DNA of 64,000 bases from Uliginosibacterium aquaticum (lineage in GTDB: Bacteria; Pseudomonadota; Gammaproteobacteria; Burkholderiales; Rhodocyclaceae), in contig NZ_JABCSC020000002.1 in assembly GCF_012972705.2 (NCBI RefSeq), positions 310,001 through 374,000 of the forward strand. The letters run 5' to 3'. The notes beneath the pieces were generated by a model, which ran no database searches, was not told the origin of the DNA, and worked only from the letters and a program-made list of their open reading frames with translations. The number at the start of each line of letters is the position of its first letter. Within the stretch, counting starts at the first letter, position 1. A program made the translations under genes and the position numbers. Of the stretch, positions 58,845 through 64,000 are shown piece by piece.

Positions 58845-59615
58845 ATGCCCACTCCCGGTTCCGCATCCGCGCCAGACACCCGCCTCGAAATCCAGCAACC
58901 TGACGCGCACGCTCAGTACATCCTGCGCGAAGCGCGCGAAATCGCCTATGTGCTGCGCCAGCTCGGCGCTCGCCGCGCCATCGTTACCGCCTGGTATGGC
59001 CACGCGGGGGATTTTCTGACCACCGGCGTCATTGACGTCGCAACGGACAATCGCAATCTGATCCTCGATCTCGGCCGTGATGAAGCTGCGATTGCCGGCG
59101 CCCTGGCCGCAGGCCGTCTGCTCTGCGCCACTCAACTCGACAAGGTCAAGATCCAGTTCCCCCTGGAGCGTCTGGAGCGCTGCACCCACGAAGGCTTCCC
59201 AGCCCTGCGCACACCGCTGCCAGACATCCTCCTGCGTCTGCAGCGCCGCGAATACTACCGCCTCAGCGCCCCCTCGCTCGATTCACTGGCCTGCCAGATT
59301 CCGCTGCGCGATGGCCACAAGATCCACGCCCGCATCCTCGACATTTCAGGCGGTGGCCTAGCCATCGTCGCCCCCCCCGGAGGGGAGGATCTGCAGGTTG
59401 GCACGATCTTCGAGAACTGCCGCCTCGAATTGCCGGACAGCCCGCCTCTCACCGTCAGCCTGCAGGTACGCAACGTATTCCGCATGAGCACCCGGGGCGG
59501 CAGCGAAGTGCTGCGAGCGGGCTGCCAGCTCGTGCATCTGCGCGCCGCCGAAGCCAACCTGATCCAGCGCTATATCCTCAAGACCGAGCGCGAGCGCAAC
59601 CACTACCGGGCCTGA
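58845..59615 (+). CDS. ycgR: flagellar brake protein YcgR, c-di-GMP effector
   Basis: A 256-residue protein with an N-terminal YcgR domain (about 15-120) and a C-terminal PilZ domain (about 130-250). The c-di-GMP-binding motifs are visible as QRREYYRLSAP (RxxxR) and DISGGGLAI ([D/N]xSxxG). When loaded with c-di-GMP, YcgR slows or biases the flagellar motor. Its place at the end of the flagellar block couples motility to the c-di-GMP phosphodiesterases of the operon at 22835-36038. Confidence 0.94.
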   Translation: MPTPGSASAPDTRLEIQQPDAHAQYILREAREIAYVLRQLGARRAIVTAWYGHAGDFLTTGVIDVATDNRNLILDLGRDEAAIAGALAAGRLLCATQLDKVKIQFPLERLERCTHEGFPALRTPLPDILLRLQRREYYRLSAPSLDSLACQIPLRDGHKIHARILDISGGGLAIVAPPGGEDLQVGTIFENCRLELPDSPPLTVSLQVRNVFRMSTRGGSEVLRAGCQLVHLRAAEANLIQRYILKTERERNHYRA

Positions 59616-59626
59616 CCCCCTCCTCC

Positions 59627-60550
59627 ATGTCTGCTCCAGCCGCCGACAAGCCTGCGCCCGACGCCTTCCGCTATATCTACCTGTCGGTGCTAGCGGCCTT
59701 AGCCACCATCGTCCTGAAATTCCTCGCCTGGTGGCTGTCAGGCTCAGTGAGCCTGCTCTCGGATGCGATGGAATCCTTCGTGAACCTGGCCGGAGCCGTG
59801 TTCGCGCTGGTGATGCTGAAAGTGGCTGCCGAGCCGCCAGACGCAGGTCACCCCTGGGGCCACAGCAAAGCGGAGTACTTCTCCAGTGGCTTCGAGGGAG
59901 GTCTGATCTTCATCGCCGCTGCCGCCATCCTGTGGGCGGCCATCCCGCGCCTCTTCGCACCGCAGCCACTCGAATCGCTGGGCATCGGCCTGTGGTTCTC
60001 CGCCGCCAGTACCGCCATCAATTTCTTCACGGCACACACCCTCAAGCGCGCCGGTAAACGCCTCCACTCGATCGCCCTGGAAGCAGATTCGGCGCACCTG
60101 ATGACCGACGTATGGACCTCGGTCGGCGTGGTCGCCGGCCTCATCGGAGTCATGCTCACCGGCTGGCTGTGGCTCGATGCGGTGATCGCCGTCCTGGTCG
60201 CCCTGCACATCCTCTCCGAGGGCGCCCGCCTGATGCAGGCTTCAGTCAGCGGCCTGATGGATCACGCAATGGATGAAGCCGAAATCGAGCAGATCCGCCA
60301 GATCCTGCGCAGCTACGCCGCGCGCAATGTGCACTACCGCCATCTCCTTACGCGGCGGGCCGGCACACGCCGTTTCGCGCATGTCGACATCCTCGTGCCG
60401 GGCGACTGGTCAGTGGAGACTGCTCACACCCTGCTCGATGAAATCGAAGCCAGGATTGCCAGCGAAGTTCACGGCACCCAAACCACCACCCATCTCGAAC
60501 CGGTATATTGCGCGCTTCACGCCGCCACCGGCGACCGCCGTCAGGATTGA
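59627..60550 (+). CDS. cation diffusion facilitator (CDF) metal exporter
   Basis: A 307-residue CDF protein with six hydrophobic segments in the N-terminal 210 residues and a cytoplasmic C-terminal domain. TM2 has [17 protein letters not shown]5 has the [12 protein letters not shown] metal site (HxxxD), and the C-terminus ends in a region with [11 protein letters not shown]. It should export a divalent metal such as zinc, iron or manganese in exchange for protons; the metal cannot be told. It ends 4 bases before pyrD. Confidence 0.9.
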   Translation: MSAPAADKPAPDAFRYIYLSVLAALATIVLKFLAWWLSGSVSLLSDAMESFVNLAGAVFALVMLKVAAEPPDAGHPWGHSKAEYFSSGFEGGLIFIAAAAILWAAIPRLFAPQPLESLGIGLWFSAASTAINFFTAHTLKRAGKRLHSIALEADSAHLMTDVWTSVGVVAGLIGVMLTGWLWLDAVIAVLVALHILSEGARLMQASVSGLMDHAMDEAEIEQIRQILRSYAARNVHYRHLLTRRAGTRRFAHVDILVPGDWSVETAHTLLDEIEARIASEVHGTQTTTHLEPVYCALHAATGDRRQD

Positions 60551-60554
60551 ACCG

Positions 60555-61589
60555 ATGCTCTACGCCCTAGCCCGCCCCTTTCTTTTCTCGCTCGATCCGG
60601 AATGCGCCCACGATTTCTCGCTGTGGGGGATGCGCAACTTCGGCGGCTGGATGCCCAGCGCCAGCCTGGCCCAGGCCGAGTCGATCGAGGTGATGGGGAT
60701 CCGTTTCCCGAACCGGGTCGGGCTGGCGGCCGGACTGGACAAGAATGGCGATGCCATCGACGCGCTCTCCTCCTTTGGCTTCGGGCATCTCGAAATCGGC
60801 ACCGTCACCCCGCGCGCCCAACCCGGCAACCCCAAGCCACGCATGTTCCGCATTCCCGAGCAGCGCGCCATCATCAACCGCATGGGCTTCAACAATGAAG
60901 GCGTGGACAACCTCATCGCCCATGTGAAGGCTGCCCGTTTCAAGGGAGTGCTGGGCATTTCCATCGGCAAGAATTTCGATACTCCGATCGAACACGCCGC
61001 GGACGACTACCTCGCCTGCCTCGACAAGGTCTATGGCCACGCCAGCTACATCGCGGCCAACATCTCCTCGCCCAATACCCAGAATTTGCGCCAGCTGCAG
61101 GGCGAATCCGAGCTCGACAGCCTGCTTGCTCGATTGAAGCAGCGCCAGACCGAGCTGGCTCAGAGCCACGGCCGCTACGTACCGATTGCCCTGAAAATCG
61201 CACCTGACGTAGATGAAGCCCAGCTCACCAACATCGCCGACGCGCTGCGCCGTCACCGCATCGACGGCGTGATCGCCACCAACACCACACTGGCTCGCGA
61301 GGCCGTGCAAGGGCTCGCCCATAGCAACGAAGCGGGTGGGCTATCTGGCGCGCCGCTGCGCGAGCGCAGCACCGAAGTGGTCCGCTCACTGGCGGCCAAA
61401 CTGGCCGGCGAACTACCGATCATTGGTGTCGGCGGCATCACCGAAGGCGCTCATGCCCTCGAAAAACTGCAGGCTGGCGCGGCCCTGGTCCAGGTCTATA
61501 CCGGCTTCATCTACGGTGGCCCCAAACTCATCGCAGACTGCGTGGAAAACACCTGCAAGTTCCAGCGCGACGCAGCGGAAACAGAGTAA
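60555..61589 (+). CDS. pyrD: dihydroorotate dehydrogenase (quinone), class 2
   Basis: A 344-residue membrane-associated PyrD from ATG 60555. FMN- and substrate-binding blocks are [41 protein letters not shown], the catalytic Ser in [14 protein letters not shown], and [21 protein letters not shown]. The N-terminal helix ([20 protein letters not shown]) for membrane and quinone contact marks class 2. It oxidises dihydroorotate in pyrimidine synthesis. Confidence 0.96.
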   Translation: MLYALARPFLFSLDPECAHDFSLWGMRNFGGWMPSASLAQAESIEVMGIRFPNRVGLAAGLDKNGDAIDALSSFGFGHLEIGTVTPRAQPGNPKPRMFRIPEQRAIINRMGFNNEGVDNLIAHVKAARFKGVLGISIGKNFDTPIEHAADDYLACLDKVYGHASYIAANISSPNTQNLRQLQGESELDSLLARLKQRQTELAQSHGRYVPIALKIAPDVDEAQLTNIADALRRHRIDGVIATNTTLAREAVQGLAHSNEAGGLSGAPLRERSTEVVRSLAAKLAGELPIIGVGGITEGAHALEKLQAGAALVQVYTGFIYGGPKLIADCVENTCKFQRDAAETE

Positions 61590-61598
61590 ATAAGAGCG

Positions 61599-61647
61599 CG
61601 GACTGCCTTCAGCGCCGGCCCGGCCGGTGCAGGCCGCACGCAGTCCG
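61599..61647 (+). other. large hairpin between pyrD and rsxA
   Basis: CGGACTGC (61599-61606) pairs with GCAGTCCG (61640-61647), enclosing a second GC-rich palindrome GCCGGCCCGGCCGGTGC. It has no U-run, so it may be a weak terminator or an mRNA end-stabilising structure. The rest of the 184-base gap shows nothing clear. Confidence 0.45.
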
Positions 61648-61773
61648 TGTTACACAGCCCTGCCATCCCAGGCGACGCCTATATGCCTCGCCTGCATACC
61701 CCTATAACACTCCTCTGCTTTGGATTCACCGGGCTCAGGCGGATAATCCCGGCCATTCTCCGGGCGAAAATTC

Positions 61774-62355
61774 ATGGCTCACTACCTTTTCCTGATCATT
61801 GGCGCTGTGCTCGTCAACAACGTCGTGTTCGTGCGCATTCTCGGCCTATGCCCCTTCATGGGTGTTTCCAAGAAGCTGGAAACCGCGATCGGCATGGGCG
61901 CTGCCACCACCTTCGTACTCACGCTGGCCTGCGGCAGCAGCTATCTGATCGAGCATTACCTGCTGATGCCCTTCGATGTTGGCTACCTGCGCACTCTGGC
62001 CTTCATCGTGATGATTGCCGCCATCGTGCAATTCACCGAGTTGGTGATCCAGAAGACCAGCCCTGATCTACAACAGGTACTGGGGATCTACCTGCCGCTG
62101 ATCACGACCAACTGCGCCGTGCTGGGCATCCCGCTACTGTCAGTGAACTACCAGCACAACCTCATGGAAGCCCTGATTTTCGGCTTTGGCAGCGCCGCCG
62201 GTTTCACTCTGGCGCTGATCCTGTTTGCCGGTGTGCGTGAGCGCCTTGATGGCGCCGATGTACCCCAACACTTCAAGGGCACACCGATCGCGCTGGTCAC
62301 CGCCGGGCTGATGAGCCTGGCCTTCATGGGCTTTGCCGGACTGGACAAGTTCTGA
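61774..62355 (+). CDS. rsxA: Rnf/Rsx electron transport complex subunit A
   Basis: A 193-residue integral membrane protein with six hydrophobic segments. [42 protein letters not shown] is the usual RnfA start (residues 1-42), including the Cys in [21 protein letters not shown] holds the second conserved Cys. RnfA/E bind an iron-sulfur centre in the membrane of the ferredoxin:NAD or SoxR-reducing complex. Its stop overlaps the rsxB start by one base. Confidence 0.96.
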   Translation: MAHYLFLIIGAVLVNNVVFVRILGLCPFMGVSKKLETAIGMGAATTFVLTLACGSSYLIEHYLLMPFDVGYLRTLAFIVMIAAIVQFTELVIQKTSPDLQQVLGIYLPLITTNCAVLGIPLLSVNYQHNLMEALIFGFGSAAGFTLALILFAGVRERLDGADVPQHFKGTPIALVTAGLMSLAFMGFAGLDKF

Positions 62356-62918
62356 TGCTGTCAGCTCTTCTCGTGATGGCGGGCCTCGCCATCCTCATCG
62401 GCGCCGTACTGGGCTTCGCAGCCCTGAAATTCAAGGTCGAAGGCGACCCGCTGGTCGAGAAAATCGACGCCATCCTGCCGCAGACGCAATGCGGTCAGTG
62501 CGGTTTCCCCGGCTGCAAACCCTATGCCACGGCCATCGCCAATGGCGAGGCAGACATCAACCAGTGCCCTCCAGGCGGCGATGATGGCATCCACAAGCTC
62601 GCCGACCTTCTGGGACGCGAATACAAACCGCTGAATGCCGAGAACGGCGCCGAAAAACCCAAGGCAGTGGCCTTCATTGATGAGCAGACCTGCATCGGCT
62701 GTACCTTGTGCCTGCAGGCCTGCCCGGTGGATGCCATCTCAGGCGCCGCCAAGCAGATGCATACCATCATCGCGCCGCTGTGCACCGGCTGCGAGTTGTG
62801 CATTGCCCCCTGCCCGGTCGACTGCATCACGATGGAACCGGTGAAGGAAACCGTAGACACCTGGAAGTGGCGCTACCCGGTCTTCCCGCTCAAGCAACAG
62901 GAAGGCCGTACCGCATGA
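62355..62918 (+). CDS. rsxB: Rnf/Rsx electron transport complex subunit B
   Basis: A 187-residue iron-sulfur protein. An N-terminal membrane helix (about 3-23) is followed by a cluster motif [13 protein letters not shown] with a later Cys in INQCPPGG, and two ferredoxin-type [4Fe-4S] motifs, [12 protein letters not shown] and [12 protein letters not shown]. It passes electrons within the Rnf/Rsx complex. It overlaps rsxC by 4 bases (ATGA). Confidence 0.96.
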   Translation: MLSALLVMAGLAILIGAVLGFAALKFKVEGDPLVEKIDAILPQTQCGQCGFPGCKPYATAIANGEADINQCPPGGDDGIHKLADLLGREYKPLNAENGAEKPKAVAFIDEQTCIGCTLCLQACPVDAISGAAKQMHTIIAPLCTGCELCIAPCPVDCITMEPVKETVDTWKWRYPVFPLKQQEGRTA

Positions 62919-64000
62919 ACGCCCTGCGCAAACTCTTCAGTTTCAACGGCGGCGTAAAGCCCGCCACAAACAAGGCCGAATCCACCCGCGCGCCGATTGT
63001 GCCGCTAGCCGAGTTGCCGCTGCCCGCACAGTTCGTAGTGCCACTGCATCAGAGCGTCGGCGGCACACCGCTGCCGCTGGTGGCAGCGGGCGAGCACGTG
63101 CTCAAGGGCCAACGCATCGGCGCAGCCGATGGCAACTTCTCGGCCGCCGTACATGCCCCCACCTCCGGCACCGTCGTTGCCGTTGAACCTCGCCTGATGG
63201 CCCACACCTCGGGGCTGTCGATGCTGTCAGTGGTCATCGAGCCGGACGGCAAGGACGAATGGATCGAGTGTGAGCCACTGCGCTGGAAGAGCCTCGGCGC
63301 TGATGAAGTACGCGACTGGCTGCGCGATGCAGGGGTGGTCGGCCTCGGTGGTGCGGTCTTCCCCAGCCACGTGAAATTGAACCCAGGCCGCAAGACGCCA
63401 ATGAAGACCCTGGTGATCAACGGCGCCGAATGCGAGCCCTTCATCACCTGCGATGATCTCCTGATGCGCGAGCGCGCAGACAAGGTGCTGGCCGGCATCC
63501 TGATCATGCGCGAACTGCTGGGCGCGCCCGAGGTACTGATCGGTATCGAGGACAACAAACCCGAAGCCGTTGCCGCCATGCAGGCAGCCTGCCAGGTGCA
63601 TGGCGATGCCTCGATCCAGGCCATCGCCGTACCGACACGCTATCCAGCCGGCGGCGCCAAGCAGCTCATTCGCGTGCTCACCGGTATTGAAGTGCCACAC
63701 GGTCAGCGCTCCACCGATTACGGCGTGCAGTGTTTCAACGTTGGTACCGCCTACGCCATTCACGAAGCCATCGAACTGGGCCGCCCGCTGATTTCGCGCA
63801 TCGTCACCGTCGCCGGCAACGTCGGCGCGCCGCGCAATTACGAAGTGCTCTTCGGCACGCCGATGGATCATCTAGTGCGCCAGGCCGGCTGGCAAGAGGA
63901 TACCGACGCTTTCATCATGGGCGGCCCGATGATGGGCTTCCGCATGCCGGCCTTCGATGTGCCCGTCGTCAAGGCCACAAACTGCGTGATCGCGGCCAGT
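62915..64000 (+). CDS. rsxC: Rnf/Rsx electron transport complex subunit C, 3'-truncated by window edge
   Basis: The frame runs open from ATG 62915 to the window end, giving 362 residues. After [20 protein letters not shown] it has the RnfC N-terminal barrel ([28 protein letters not shown]), then the FMN/NADH-binding Rossmann-like region with [33 protein letters not shown] and [10 protein letters not shown]. The C-terminal ferredoxin clusters lie outside the window. RsxC is the NADH-oxidising, peripheral subunit. The remaining genes rsxD, G and E are expected to follow. Confidence 0.95.
   Translation, partial: MNALRKLFSFNGGVKPATNKAESTRAPIVPLAELPLPAQFVVPLHQSVGGTPLPLVAAGEHVLKGQRIGAADGNFSAAVHAPTSGTVVAVEPRLMAHTSGLSMLSVVIEPDGKDEWIECEPLRWKSLGADEVRDWLRDAGVVGLGGAVFPSHVKLNPGRKTPMKTLVINGAECEPFITCDDLLMRERADKVLAGILIMRELLGAPEVLIGIEDNKPEAVAAMQAACQVHGDASIQAIAVPTRYPAGGAKQLIRVLTGIEVPHGQRSTDYGVQCFNVGTAYAIHEAIELGRPLISRIVTVAGNVGAPRNYEVLFGTPMDHLVRQAGWQEDTDAFIMGGPMMGFRMPAFDVPVVKATNCVIAAS

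Overview
The window looks like chromosome of a GC-rich, polarly flagellated betaproteobacterium, most likely of the Rhodocyclales type. The reasons are the gene order leuC-leuD-leuB-asd-fimV-truA-trpF-trpB-trpA-accD-folC-SPOR-cvpA-purF, a FimV/HubP polar landmark protein, an Rnf/Rsx complex, and a flagellin-FliD-FliS-FliT-FliK block next to a YcgR brake. Gene density is high. No rRNA, tRNA, CRISPR array or insertion sequence was seen. Assignments come from reading the sequence and its translations; no database search was possible.

Layout. 1-3400 (+): the tail of one and all of a second L,D-transpeptidase-type protein, a periplasmic and a cytosolic cyclophilin, and lpxH. 3467-20185 (-): a 15-gene colinear biosynthetic block (leucine, aspartate semialdehyde, FimV, tRNA pseudouridine, tryptophan, malonyl-CoA, folate, purine). 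A short ORF between leuB and asd encodes a Thr-rich leader peptide, which points to attenuation of asd. 20392-22733 (+): a small P-loop kinase, an XRE/MmyB-type regulator, a palindromic repeat and a TSUP permease. 22835-36038 (-): a tightly overlapping eight-gene signalling operon with three histidine kinases, two stand-alone receivers, an HD-GYP protein, a degenerate-GGDEF/EAL protein and a TRAP-type solute-binding protein that lacks a signal peptide. 36285-40317 (-): an M48 lipoprotein peptidase, an MFS permease, aroC, a GlcG/HbpS protein and PII.

40480-51085 holds the complete pseudaminic acid pathway (pseC, F, G, H, I on +; pseB on -), with a GFA-family gene and an OsmC-YcaO fusion gene in between, and a Maf flagellin glycosyltransferase. 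51470-59615 (+) carries three tandem flagellins, flaG, fliD, fliS, fliT, fliK, an FlhB-C-like protein and the c-di-GMP effector YcgR. 59627-64000 (+) carries a CDF exporter, pyrD and rsxA-rsxB-rsxC, the last cut by the window edge.

How the parts fit: Pse enzymes make CMP-pseudaminic acid, Maf is expected to put the sugar on flagellins, FliS/FliT/FliD handle filament export and capping, and YcgR would read c-di-GMP that the signalling operon's HD-GYP and EAL proteins degrade. The points most worth a second look are the asd leader peptide, the signalling operon with its cytoplasmic DctP-like protein, an exactly spaced pair of octamers repeated upstream of fliC1 and flaG, and a transcription terminator that overlaps the start of a membrane-protein gene.
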